This document shows, one piece after another, positions 1-6,019 of a stretch of DNA of 13,276 nucleotides; position 1 is the first letter of the stretch, and the number at the start of each line of letters is the position of its first letter. The stretch covers positions 1 to 13,276 of the forward strand of contig DJXF01000017.1 in the NCBI GenBank assembly GCA_002449635.1, written 5' to 3'. Source of the stretch: Clostridiales bacterium UBA7011. Lineage in GTDB: Bacteria; Bacillota; Clostridia; Oscillospirales; Butyricicoccaceae. Position numbers and translations under genes: made by a program. The notes under the pieces are model-generated. The model had not been told where the DNA came from. It did not search any database and saw only the letters and a list, made by a program, of their open reading frames with translations.

Positions 1-467
1 TGCACCATCGTGACCATATGGGTGATGGGCAAATGACGTTCCAACAGCGCCATCAGTATCGGTGTCGTGATGTAATACGGCAGATTGGCGCAGGCATAGA
101 CGGGCACATCGCCGAATTTTTCGCGGCACAGCGCGGGCAGATCGCACTTGAGCACATCGCCCTGCACAATTTCGATGTTGTCACAGTGCGCGAGCGTCTC
201 CTCGAGCACCGGAAACAGCGCGCGGTCAAGCTCGATGGCGCAGACCTTTCCGGCGCGCTGTGAAAGCTGCTCTGTCAGGCAGCCCATACCCGGCCCGACC
301 TCCAGTGCGGCACTGTCCCGATCTGCGCCGCAGCTGTCCGCGATGCGGGCGGGAACCCATGCCGCCGTCAGGAAATTCTGTCCGAGCGATTTGGAAAACC
401 GAAAGCCGTGACGGCCGAGCACCGCACGGATGTCATCAATATTGCAAAGATCCATTCTATTCACCAT
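1..467 (-). CDS. rsmA: 16S rRNA (adenine(1518)-N(6)/adenine(1519)-N(6))-dimethyltransferase RsmA (KsgA), N-terminal part
   Basis: This enzyme uses S-adenosylmethionine to dimethylate two adjacent adenines near the 3' end of 16S rRNA, late in small-subunit assembly in the cytoplasm. The first 155 residues lie in the window; the C-terminal part runs off the left edge. Visible motifs are KSLGQNF (residues 26-32), the SAM-binding EVGPGMG (56-62), an acidic IELD at the end of the second strand (78-81) and the catalytic NLPYYI (128-133). The ATG at 467 is chosen because AAGGG sits about 6 nt upstream; the in-frame ATG at 455 is too far from it. It has its own consensus promoter. Bacillus-type genomes keep yabE, rnmV and ksgA together; here a YabE-like gene lies upstream on the same strand, but rnmV is not in between. 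The identification is secure. Confidence 0.95.
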   Translation of the reverse strand, partial: MVNRMDLCNIDDIRAVLGRHGFRFSKSLGQNFLTAAWVPARIADSCGADRDSAALEVGPGMGCLTEQLSQRAGKVCAIELDRALFPVLEETLAHCDNIEIVQGDVLKCDLPALCREKFGDVPVYACANLPYYITTPILMALLERHLPITHMVTMV

Positions 468-525
468 AAAATCCCTTGTTTTGTCTCAAATCTGCACCAA
501 ATCCGTGCATTTCCAATTGGTTTGC

Positions 526-554
526 ATTATACACTTTTTCCCCGATATTATCAA
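526..554 (-). promoter_or_regulatory. SigA-type promoter of rsmA
   Basis: Reading the minus strand, TTGATA (549-554) is separated by 17 nt from a perfect TATAAT (526-531). Transcription would begin near 519, giving a leader of about 50 nt before rsmA. It separates rsmA from the DUF2500 unit upstream. Confidence 0.8.
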
Positions 555-627
555 GCCGTCCGCCCCGTCGGCAGGCGCACAAAAAAGCTGCGCCTCTTCC
601 CGATGAAGCTGCGCCGCCGCATGCGTG

Positions 628-1002
628 TTATTGCCGCCGGTCAAAGCCGAGATATCTGGTTCCCTGAATGTGCAGCATTCCTCTGTCGCCCTCTGCCAGC
701 ATACCGTACTCCTGTCCGGTCACCCGCAGTTCCATCCGGTCACCGCTCTCCACCTGAAATGTCACAAAATAGCTGGTCGAGTTGGTTGTATGAAAGCCGT
801 GTGCACCCGACACATCTCCCCCCACCGGATGCTGTGTATGCGAAACGCTTGTCCGCTTTGTCACAACTGCCGCCTGTACGGTCAGGCGCGGGGAATGGTT
901 GTTTGTATTCCATTCGCCGATACCCCGCACCGCTGTCACGACCATCATGCCGAGAACAACGGCAAACCCCAGTGCAAATATCACCTCAAATAACCCAAAC
1001 AT
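628..1002 (-). CDS. DUF2500-type membrane-anchored protein
   Basis: This is a 124-residue protein of unknown function that resembles the DUF2500 family. It begins with one hydrophobic segment (about residues 5-27, phenylalanine- and valine-rich). A soluble domain follows with the family-like pattern: VQAAVVTKRT (about 43-52), then a Ser/Thr-rich stretch, YFVTFQVESGDRMELRV, and a C-terminal GMLHIQGTRYLGF. It is probably bound to the inner face or exterior of the membrane by its N terminus. The start at 1002 is preferred over the upstream in-frame ATG at 1038 because AGGAG lies 8 nt before it. The gene upstream on the same strand ends 90 nt away and no clear promoter is seen between them, so they may be cotranscribed. 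No convincing terminator was found between it and rsmA. The family call comes from recall of the sequence pattern, not from a search. Confidence 0.75.
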   Translation of the reverse strand: MFGLFEVIFALGFAVVLGMMVVTAVRGIGEWNTNNHSPRLTVQAAVVTKRTSVSHTQHPVGGDVSGAHGFHTTNSTSYFVTFQVESGDRMELRVTGQEYGMLAEGDRGMLHIQGTRYLGFDRRQ

Positions 1003-1092
1003 TGTATGTGCTCCTCTCTCGGTTTCCCGCGGTGTCATTTCCCGTTCCCCTCTGCACTGCGCAAAAGCAGGAAAATCTCCCGTATTTGAATT

Positions 1093-1425
1093 TCAGTTGA
1101 GCAGAATACCCCACGGCACAAACGGAAGGCATGCCTTGAGCAGCAGATACGCCGGTCCGGCAGGACCGCCCATCAGAAAGCCGAGACAAAGCAGCAGGAA
1201 CAGGGCTGCATTGAGCAGTGTCACCAGGCATTTTGCGGTCTTGGACTTCCAGAACAGCCAAGCCAGAATACAGCCGTACAGTCCGCACCACATGGTGTGA
1301 ATCATCACATTGACCAAATCGGGCAGAATCGTGAATACTGCCCCTGCCGTACACGGGAAAATCAGGCACACAATCAGCACACACAGCTTGAACGGCATGT
1401 TTTCTTTCCACTCTGTCTGTATCAT
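1093..1425 (-). CDS. small unknown membrane protein
   Basis: I do not recognise this 110-residue protein. After a short polar start (MIQTEWKEN) it is almost wholly hydrophobic. About three to four membrane segments can be drawn, around residues 10-32, 36-60, 66-88 and 90-108, with a short basic link (WKSKTAK) between the second and third and a GGPAGP turn before the last. It has no catalytic motif I can name. The ATG at 1425 is chosen because GGAGG lies 8 nt upstream; the ATG at 1440 overlaps that ribosome binding site. It is transcribed from the promoter at 1560-1588 through a leader of about 130 nt and may continue into the DUF2500 gene. It could be a small transporter subunit or a membrane protein of lineage-restricted type. 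Confidence 0.7.
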   Translation of the reverse strand: MIQTEWKENMPFKLCVLIVCLIFPCTAGAVFTILPDLVNVMIHTMWCGLYGCILAWLFWKSKTAKCLVTLLNAALFLLLCLGFLMGGPAGPAYLLLKACLPFVPWGILLN

Positions 1426-1559
1426 TGGCAAAACCTCCATCCTGTCCTGTCAGATCATCCATGTCAGCTGATCTGTTGCCATTGCAGTCATCGCAATCCG
1501 TTTTCCTTGATTTCCATTCAGCTGATGTCCGCATTCCCTCCTGCACATCCATTTGTTCC

Positions 1560-1588
1560 AGTATACCACAACCGCCCTGCGGACACAA
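1560..1588 (-). promoter_or_regulatory. promoter of the small membrane protein unit
   Basis: On the minus strand TTGTGT (1583-1588) is 17 nt from TATACT (1560-1565), which also has an extended -10 TG one base upstream. The -35 box overlaps the U-tract of the preceding terminator, so termination and re-initiation are packed end to end. A leader of about 130 nt follows before the ATG at 1425. Confidence 0.65.
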
Positions 1589-1622
1589 AAAATCCCGACA
1601 GAGCGCTCTGCCCTGCCGGGAT
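1587..1622 (-). terminator. intrinsic terminator of the G5/3D gene
   Basis: On the minus strand a 10-bp stem (1613-1622 with 1592-1601, one G-T pair) closes an 11-nt loop and is followed by a run of six T. It lies 16 nt beyond the stop codon of the G5/3D gene. Confidence 0.85.
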
Positions 1623-1637
1623 GTATCCAAATATCGG

Positions 1638-2660
1638 TCAGCTGAGGATATAGACCTTTGCGGAACGGCGTCCGAAGCTGCTGCACTGTGCCTCCGAATT
1701 GAAGTACAGATCAATGCGGTTGCCCTTGATTGCGCCGCCGGTGTCCTCTGCCACTGCGTAGCCGTAAACCCACGACGAGCCGTCCTGCGAGGTGATGTAC
1801 AGGCGGGAGCCCAGCGGAATGACGCGCGGGTCCACTGCAATCGCACCGACGCGCGCCTGTGTGCCGCTTGCGGTCAGGCCGCCGCCGCTGTACGCTGTCG
1901 CCTCAACCGTCAGCACGCGGGAATATGCGACCGCGCCGCCGCCCGAGGTGGCAACTGTCGGCTGCTTGGTGCCTGTCTCCACGATCTGAGCAATCGGCTC
2001 TGTGACAACCTCTTCGTTGGTCTGTGTGCAGGAAACCTGAACCCCGTCGTGATAGGTGTATTCCAGTGTGATTTCCTTCGAACCGTTGACGCCCTGCTGT
2101 GCCACACGGGTGTCGCCGGTGTACAGCTCATCCGTCGCGCGCGTTTCTGTCGTGAACGGAATCGCCTGTGTCTCGGTCTTTTCCTTCTTGGTCACGCGGA
2201 CAACCTTGATCTGTGTCGGCTCGGTAATTTTGGTATCCAGAGACGGCTCGACCAGATCCTCGTCGCCAAGGGATACGCCGGCCTGCCGCAGAATGTTGGA
2301 CACCTGGCTGTCCCCCGTGTGACAGGTCACCGTTGTGCCGTCAACAGCAATCGTGACATCGTATTTCTGCTTGACTGTCACGCTGTAAAAATCTTCTCCG
2401 TCGGTGCGCACCGAGACAATCGCATAATCCTCATCGCCGAACGTGGAGCGCGCCAGCGCGGTTTCCGCGTCTTCCTGATACAGGCTGACGCGCTCTGTGG
2501 TGACGCCGTCGCTCAGCTCATACGTATCCACGCCCGCGGCGAGCACCGGAACGGTCACGCTTGTCGTCAGCACAAGTGCCGCAAGCGGCATTGCGCGGTG
2601 TCTGATATATTCCCTTGTAAAATCATGATGAAATATTCTCATCGATGCAAACAGGTTCAT
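1638..2660 (-). CDS. YabE-like cell-wall protein with DUF348, G5 and 3D domains
   Basis: This 340-residue protein is probably an exported peptidoglycan-active enzyme. An N-terminal hydrophobic segment (about 24-42, ending VPVLAAG) serves as signal or anchor. A DUF348-like module follows (about 97-145, YDVTIAVDGTTVTCHTGD), then a G5 domain (about 150-232, ending EPIAQIVETGTK). A short glycine-rich linker leads to a C-terminal 3D domain (about 250-340). The three aspartates that name the domain are visible: D277 in AVDPRVIPLG, D306 in AEDTGG and D317 in NRIDLYF. The 3D domain is related to the lytic transglycosylase fold of MltA and to Sps/Rpf-type factors that remodel the wall. The family's B. 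subtilis member is longer, with more DUF348 repeats. The start at 2660 follows AAAGGAG by 4 nt. It has its own promoter, a structured leader and a terminator, so it is a single-gene unit. Confidence 0.9.
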   Translation of the reverse strand: MNLFASMRIFHHDFTREYIRHRAMPLAALVLTTSVTVPVLAAGVDTYELSDGVTTERVSLYQEDAETALARSTFGDEDYAIVSVRTDGEDFYSVTVKQKYDVTIAVDGTTVTCHTGDSQVSNILRQAGVSLGDEDLVEPSLDTKITEPTQIKVVRVTKKEKTETQAIPFTTETRATDELYTGDTRVAQQGVNGSKEITLEYTYHDGVQVSCTQTNEEVVTEPIAQIVETGTKQPTVATSGGGAVAYSRVLTVEATAYSGGGLTASGTQARVGAIAVDPRVIPLGSRLYITSQDGSSWVYGYAVAEDTGGAIKGNRIDLYFNSEAQCSSFGRRSAKVYILS

Positions 2661-2679
2661 AAAACTCCTTTCCTGTGAG

Positions 2680-2737
2680 CCGCACGGCCCTGCGCGCGGC
2701 GGTGCGGTTCCGGAGGGATGACGCCGGATGACGCACC
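2680..2737 (-). promoter_or_regulatory. two mutually exclusive hairpins in the leader of the G5/3D gene
   Basis: In the leader RNA (minus strand), GGTGCG (complement of 2732-2737) can pair with CGCACC (complement of 2701-2706), with CCGG/CCGG pairing inside. The overlapping CCGCAC (complement of 2702-2707) can instead pair with GTGCGG (complement of 2680-2685), extended by GCC/GGC past a C-C mismatch. The second hairpin ends about 10 nt before the ribosome binding site. Both structures are read by eye; a switching role is inference. Confidence 0.45.
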
Positions 2738-2797
2738 AAAGATGACAAATGCGGCGCAGCCAGATTACATTTCGGTTACACTCGCTAATTTATGTGC

Positions 2798-2826
2798 ATT
2801 GTAGCGCACAAAATGCCCAAAGTCAA
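2798..2826 (-). promoter_or_regulatory. SigA-type promoter of the G5/3D gene
   Basis: On the minus strand TTGACT (2821-2826) is 17 nt from TACAAT (2798-2803). Transcription would begin near 2791, leaving an untranslated leader of about 130 nt. The region upstream of the -35 box is AT-rich. Confidence 0.85.
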
Positions 2827-2946
2827 GCAAATCGGGAACTTTTTGACCACTGTTTACATTTCATTCACATTTTTTCAAAAAACTGTACAAAAACCTGCGA
2901 GACCTTTTCACAATCTCTATGCCAGTTGCAAAACGCGCTTCCCGCT

Positions 2947-3120
2947 TCAGCCAAAGCGGTTGTGTTCCGCGTCGTAATGATAATCGACCGCGCGCAGCGT
3001 CCGTGCCAGCTCCTCCCGGTCAATCTGCAGATCATCGCACATCGCATCGAGCGACGAATAGTCATCGCGCAGCTTTGTATTGACATAGCTGAGCAGTAAA
3101 ATCGGATCCTTAGGCAGCAT
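2947..3120 (-). CDS. DUF4250 domain-containing small protein
   Basis: This is a 57-residue protein of unknown function. It shows the full pattern of the DUF4250 family: MLPKDPILLLSYVNTKLRD at the start, then SSLDAMCDDL, and a C-terminal IDREELARTLRAVDYHYD. The short acidic helices (CDDLQIDREEL) look like a winged or helix-turn-helix-like fold, but no DNA-binding role is established that I know of. The ATG at 3120 has AAGGAGG 7 nt upstream. The MATE gene ends 57 nt upstream on the same strand with no terminator between, so the two are probably cotranscribed. No clean terminator follows; the next 120 nt hold only AT-rich sequence and the promoter of the next gene. Confidence 0.85.
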   Translation of the reverse strand: MLPKDPILLLSYVNTKLRDDYSSLDAMCDDLQIDREELARTLRAVDYHYDAEHNRFG

Positions 3121-3176
3121 GGTTTGTCCTCCTTGTCCTTCGTTTGATTGGTTGTGTCGGCAAAAATATGCAGCGG

Positions 3177-4523
3177 TTATCGTGCCAGCTGTTTCACCCA
3201 GCTGCCGTAATTTACCTTGAGGAAGGCAGGCACACATTTGAACAGCTGGTCGAGATTGAGACACCAGACCACCGCGGCAGGCGGCGCATCCAGGACAAAC
3301 GCCGCAAAAAACGACAGCGGAATGACAATGCCCCAGATGCTGATGAGGTCGAGCAGCATGGTATAGCGCGTGTCGCCGCCGCCCCTGATGATGCCGGCGT
3401 TTGTCGGCATCTGATAGGACATGCCGACCATGACAACGCACAGAATGTGCAGAAATGCGCGGGCAAGCCGGCGGCTCTCCTCCGAAAAGCTGTACAGCGC
3501 CAGCACCGGCTCCGTCAACGCGAACAGTACAATGCCGCAGCAAATCCCCATGCACACGAACATCACCTGCATGGTCTTCGCCTCATCGTTTACACGCCTG
3601 AGGTCCCCCTCTCCGATGGCCTTGCCGATGAGCACATTGGCTGTCGCCGCCGAGCCGACCGCCGCCGTTTTGACAAGCAGGAACAGATTGGACGCCATGC
3701 TGTTGGCGGCAATCGCGCTGGAGTTCAGGTGTCCGAGAATTGCCGTCTGCATCGCCGTATTGACGCCCCACAGGCTTGCCATCAAAATGACCGGTATGCT
3801 GACGCGGAAATAATCTCCCGCGATCACGCGATCGACGTGCAGAAAGTCGCGCAGCCGCACGCGCAGATTGTTCTCCCGTTTGCGCATATACAGCACAACA
3901 ACCGCGAACTCCACCATGCGCGCCGCCAGTGTGCCGACGGCAGCGCCCGCCGCACCCATGCGCGGCATGCCGAAGTGTCCGTAAATCAGCACCCAGTTGA
4001 TGCAGAAATTGATGCACAGCGTGCTCAGCGACAGATAGAAGGCGATTTTTACGACCTCTGTGCTGCGCAGCAGCGCGAGCAGGATTGTCGTCACACAGAA
4101 AAACGGATAGGTAAAGCGCACAATATTCAGATAACGCACGCCCTCCGCGATGATGGCGCGGTCACCGGTAAACAGACCGACCACCTGTGTCGGAAACAGC
4201 GACGCCGCCGCAAACAGCAGCACCATTGCGATCAGCGCCGTGCGCATGGAGACGCCCGCGACCTTGCGGATGGAGGCGGTATCTCTGCGTCCCCAGTACT
4301 GTGCGGACAGAATGACCAGACCGTCGCCGATGCCCATCAGCAGATTCTGGTAGATGAACTGAATCTGATTGACCGCTGTCACGCCGGACAGCGCACTTTC
4401 CGCATACCGTCCCAGCATGAGGTTGTCCGTCAGATTGACGCTCAGGGAGATGATGTTCTGCAGGACAATGGGCAGACACAGCGCGAGAAACGCGCGGTAA
4501 AATTTTTTATCTCGTATCAGCAT
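3177..4523 (-). CDS. MATE family efflux transporter
   Basis: This 448-residue polytopic membrane protein fits the multidrug and toxic compound extrusion family in length and layout. Members export cationic drugs or metabolites in exchange for sodium ions or protons. Twelve membrane segments can be drawn in two similar halves (about residues 10-215 and 235-430). The first half opens with ALCLPIVLQNIISLSVNLTDNLMLGR, written here in pieces: ALCLPIVLQN then SVNLTDNLMLG, the usual first-helix pattern. The second half opens after DRVIAGDYFRVSIPVIL with a matching helix and SSAIAANSMASNLF. Start at 4523: GGAG lies 7 nt upstream. It begins 36 nt after the purC terminator and no clear promoter is seen, so it may rely on read-through or a cryptic promoter. 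The substrate cannot be predicted. Confidence 0.9.
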   Translation of the reverse strand: MLIRDKKFYRAFLALCLPIVLQNIISLSVNLTDNLMLGRYAESALSGVTAVNQIQFIYQNLLMGIGDGLVILSAQYWGRRDTASIRKVAGVSMRTALIAMVLLFAAASLFPTQVVGLFTGDRAIIAEGVRYLNIVRFTYPFFCVTTILLALLRSTEVVKIAFYLSLSTLCINFCINWVLIYGHFGMPRMGAAGAAVGTLAARMVEFAVVVLYMRKRENNLRVRLRDFLHVDRVIAGDYFRVSIPVILMASLWGVNTAMQTAILGHLNSSAIAANSMASNLFLLVKTAAVGSAATANVLIGKAIGEGDLRRVNDEAKTMQVMFVCMGICCGIVLFALTEPVLALYSFSEESRRLARAFLHILCVVMVGMSYQMPTNAGIIRGGGDTRYTMLLDLISIWGIVIPLSFFAAFVLDAPPAAVVWCLNLDQLFKCVPAFLKVNYGSWVKQLAR

Positions 4524-4538
4524 AGGATGACTCCAAAG

Positions 4539-4558
4539 CAGACAGAAGCCTCTGTCTG
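4539..4558 (-). other. leader hairpin before the MATE gene
   Basis: A perfect 8-bp stem (CAGACAGA with TCTGTCTG) closes a 4-nt loop directly after the U-tract of the purC terminator and just before the ribosome binding site of the MATE gene. Its role is unknown; it could stabilise the 5' end of a processed transcript. Confidence 0.45.
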
Positions 4559-4599
4559 AAAAAACGGCAGCTGCGGGAATCGCTCCTCCACAGCTGCCG
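4559..4599 (-). terminator. intrinsic terminator of purC
   Basis: A perfect 9-bp stem (CGGCAGCTG with CAGCTGCCG; 4565-4573 and 4591-4599) closes a 17-nt loop and is followed on the minus strand by six T. It lies 15 nt beyond the purC stop codon. Confidence 0.9.
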
Positions 4600-4613
4600 A
4601 CACAGTTGATTCT

Positions 4614-5492
4614 TTATTCGCCGAGCTTTTTGCCGGTCAGCAGTTCATAGGCCTGCATGTACTTGGCAATGGTCTTGTCGACAATTTCCTGCGGCAGCTC
4701 CCAGTCGTGCTCATTGGCCTTCAGCCAGTCGCGGGCAAACTGCTTGTCGAACGACGGCTGTGCGTGACCTGCCTCATAGCCCTCTGCCGGCCAGAAACGC
4801 GAGCTGTCCGGCGTCAGCATTTCATCGCCGAGGACAATGTTTCCGTCTTCATCGAGACCGAACTCAAACTTGGTGTCCGCGATGATGATGCCGCGGCTGC
4901 GCGCATAATCCGCACACTTTTTGTACAGTGCAATCGTGTAATCCCGCAGCTTGGAGGCGTATTCCTCACCCTTGCCGGGGAACCGCTTCTCCAGATAGGC
5001 AACGCTCTGCTCATAGGAAATATTCTCGTCGTGATCGCCGATTTCTGCCTTGGTGGACGGCGTGTAAATCGGCTCGGGCAGCTGGTCGGACTCCTTAAGT
5101 CCCTCCGGCAGGCGGATGCCGCAGACTGTGCCATCCTTCTGATAGCTCGCCCAGCCGCTTCCCGTGATGTAGCCGCGGACAATGCACTCGACCGGCAGCA
5201 TGTCCAGCTTGCGGCACATCATGCTGTTGCCGTCAAAGCGCGGCTGACGGAAAAATTCCGGCATATCCCGGACATCCACCGAAATCATATGATTCGGAAT
5301 GATATCCTCCGTCATATCAAACCAGAATTTTGACATCTGGGTGAGCACCGTGCCCTTCTTGGTCACATTGTTCTTCAGAATGACGTCAAAGCAGCTGATG
5401 CGGTCAGTTGCCACCATAATCAGGCTGTCCCCGTTATCATAGATCTCACGAACCTTGCCTTCCTTGATCGGCTTCATTTCTTTTACACTCAT
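4614..5492 (-). CDS. purC: phosphoribosylaminoimidazole-succinocarboxamide synthase (SAICAR synthetase)
   Basis: PurC joins aspartate to carboxyaminoimidazole ribotide using ATP, the eighth step of IMP synthesis in the cytoplasm. The 292-residue protein has all the hallmarks: the N-terminal nucleotide loop KEGKVREIYD (10-19), DRISCFDVI (30-38), VRGYITGSGW (105-114), substrate-binding TPSTKAEIGDHDENIS (144-159) and IADTKFEFG (204-212). It is of the longer (about 290-300 residue) subtype rather than the roughly 240-residue form of B. subtilis. The start at 5492 has GAGG 9 nt upstream; the ATG 7 nt further up is out of frame. It stands alone, without other pur genes beside it, between its own promoter and terminator. 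No purine riboswitch core is visible in the short leader. Confidence 0.97.
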   Translation of the reverse strand: MSVKEMKPIKEGKVREIYDNGDSLIMVATDRISCFDVILKNNVTKKGTVLTQMSKFWFDMTEDIIPNHMISVDVRDMPEFFRQPRFDGNSMMCRKLDMLPVECIVRGYITGSGWASYQKDGTVCGIRLPEGLKESDQLPEPIYTPSTKAEIGDHDENISYEQSVAYLEKRFPGKGEEYASKLRDYTIALYKKCADYARSRGIIIADTKFEFGLDEDGNIVLGDEMLTPDSSRFWPAEGYEAGHAQPSFDKQFARDWLKANEHDWELPQEIVDKTIAKYMQAYELLTGKKLGE

Positions 5493-5541
5493 AATCCATT
5501 ACCTCACGCTCGGAATGTTGCATCAAAAAATACCACTTACT

Positions 5542-5571
5542 ATGATATACGGATTGCCTTGCAAAAATCAA
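5542..5571 (-). promoter_or_regulatory. probable purC promoter
   Basis: On the minus strand TTGATT (5566-5571) is followed by TATATC (spacing 16; 5544-5549) or TATCAT (spacing 18; 5542-5547). Transcription would begin about 40-45 nt before the purC start codon. Confidence 0.55.
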
Positions 5572-5591
5572 CAGTATTTTTCACAATATCC

Positions 5592-5627
5592 ATAAAAAAT
5601 ATCGCCCGAAACAGGTGATTCTGTTTC
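5592..5627 (-). terminator. weak candidate terminator of the 31-aa ORF
   Basis: On the minus strand a perfect 7-bp stem (GAAACAG with CTGTTTC; 5608-5614 and 5621-5627) with a 6-nt loop is followed, after a 7-nt gap, by ATTTTTTA. The gap makes it a poor match to the intrinsic terminator model. Confidence 0.35.
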
Positions 5628-5702
5628 TCCCCCGGCTGTGTCCCGCGCAGGCAGCCCGAGGTTCGGTCTCCTTTTGCGGCGTCACATCGAAGGAAGCGCT
5701 CT

Positions 5703-5798
5703 TTATTTCTCGCTGCGCGGCTGTTCGTCCCCGAAAATCAGATCGTCAATATCCGGCCGGTTGGGATCGGATTTCGAATCGCCCCAGATTTTTTTCAT
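5703..5798 (-). CDS. candidate 31-residue small protein
   Basis: I do not recognise this protein. The ORF encodes 31 residues, starting MKKIWGDSKSDPN and ending FGDEQPRSEK, followed by TAA. It is highly polar: basic N terminus, acidic middle (PDIDDLIFGDE), no membrane segment. Its strongest support is a textbook ribosome binding site, GGAGG, 7 nt before the ATG, in a region otherwise empty of genes between purC and the divergent VanW-type gene. It lies antisense to an open but non-coding upstream extension of the VanW-type frame. No good promoter was found; a TATATC element about 80 nt upstream (near 5883-5888) lacks a clear -35 box. It could be a small regulatory or protein-binding peptide, or a degenerate leftover. 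Confidence 0.55.
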   Translation of the reverse strand: MKKIWGDSKSDPNRPDIDDLIFGDEQPRSEK

Positions 5799-5930
5799 CT
5801 GCTCACCTCCCCAATGCTGTCATTCTATGCAGGGCGACAGGCTGTATTTCCTCCGTTCTGCTTCCCTTAAAAAAGTACGGATATACGATCTGTGATACCG
5901 CTCTGAAACAGATCTGTGAACAAATTGTTA

Positions 5931-5959
5931 TTGTTATCTCGCCATTCCTGAGATATAAT
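5931..5959 (+). promoter_or_regulatory. SigA-type promoter of the VanW-type gene
   Basis: TTGTTA (5931-5936) is 17 nt from a perfect TATAAT (5954-5959). Transcription would begin near 5966, giving a leader of about 54 nt. Confidence 0.8.
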
Positions 5960-5972
5960 GGAACTGGAAGTT

Positions 5973-6000
5973 TTGACTTGTTTCCGGTAAACGATAAAAT
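5973..6000 (+). promoter_or_regulatory. possible second promoter of the VanW-type gene
   Basis: TTGACT (5973-5978) is 16 nt from TAAAAT (5995-6000). If used, the start site would fall at or just after the ribosome binding site, so this element is less likely than the one upstream. Confidence 0.3.
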
Positions 6001-6019
6001 AAAGGGGGCTACTTCAAAT

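Noticed and set aside
545..627. Terminator for the DUF2500 gene
   Set aside because: The GCTGCGCC elements near the T-run are direct repeats rather than a proper inverted repeat; the only stem is short and far from the T-run.
1425..2678. 417-codon plus-strand open frame
   Set aside because: It is antisense to the G5/3D gene and the small membrane protein leader; rich in Cys and Arg as expected of a GC-rich shadow frame, with no ribosome binding site.
2661..2791. c-di-AMP (ydaO-yuaA) riboswitch before the 3D-domain gene
   Set aside because: I could not match the conserved segments by eye; only a covariance model scan could settle it.
3144..4559. 471-codon plus-strand open frame
   Set aside because: It is the antisense shadow of the MATE gene, rich in His, Gln and Arg, with no family resemblance.
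5493..5571. Purine riboswitch upstream of purC
   Set aside because: The leader is only about 40-45 nt and lacks the conserved loop sequences of the guanine/adenine aptamer.
5615..6019. In-frame N-terminal extension of the VanW-type protein (135 extra codons)
   Set aside because: The signal peptide begins at 6020 after a ribosome binding site, and two promoter elements lie inside the extension.
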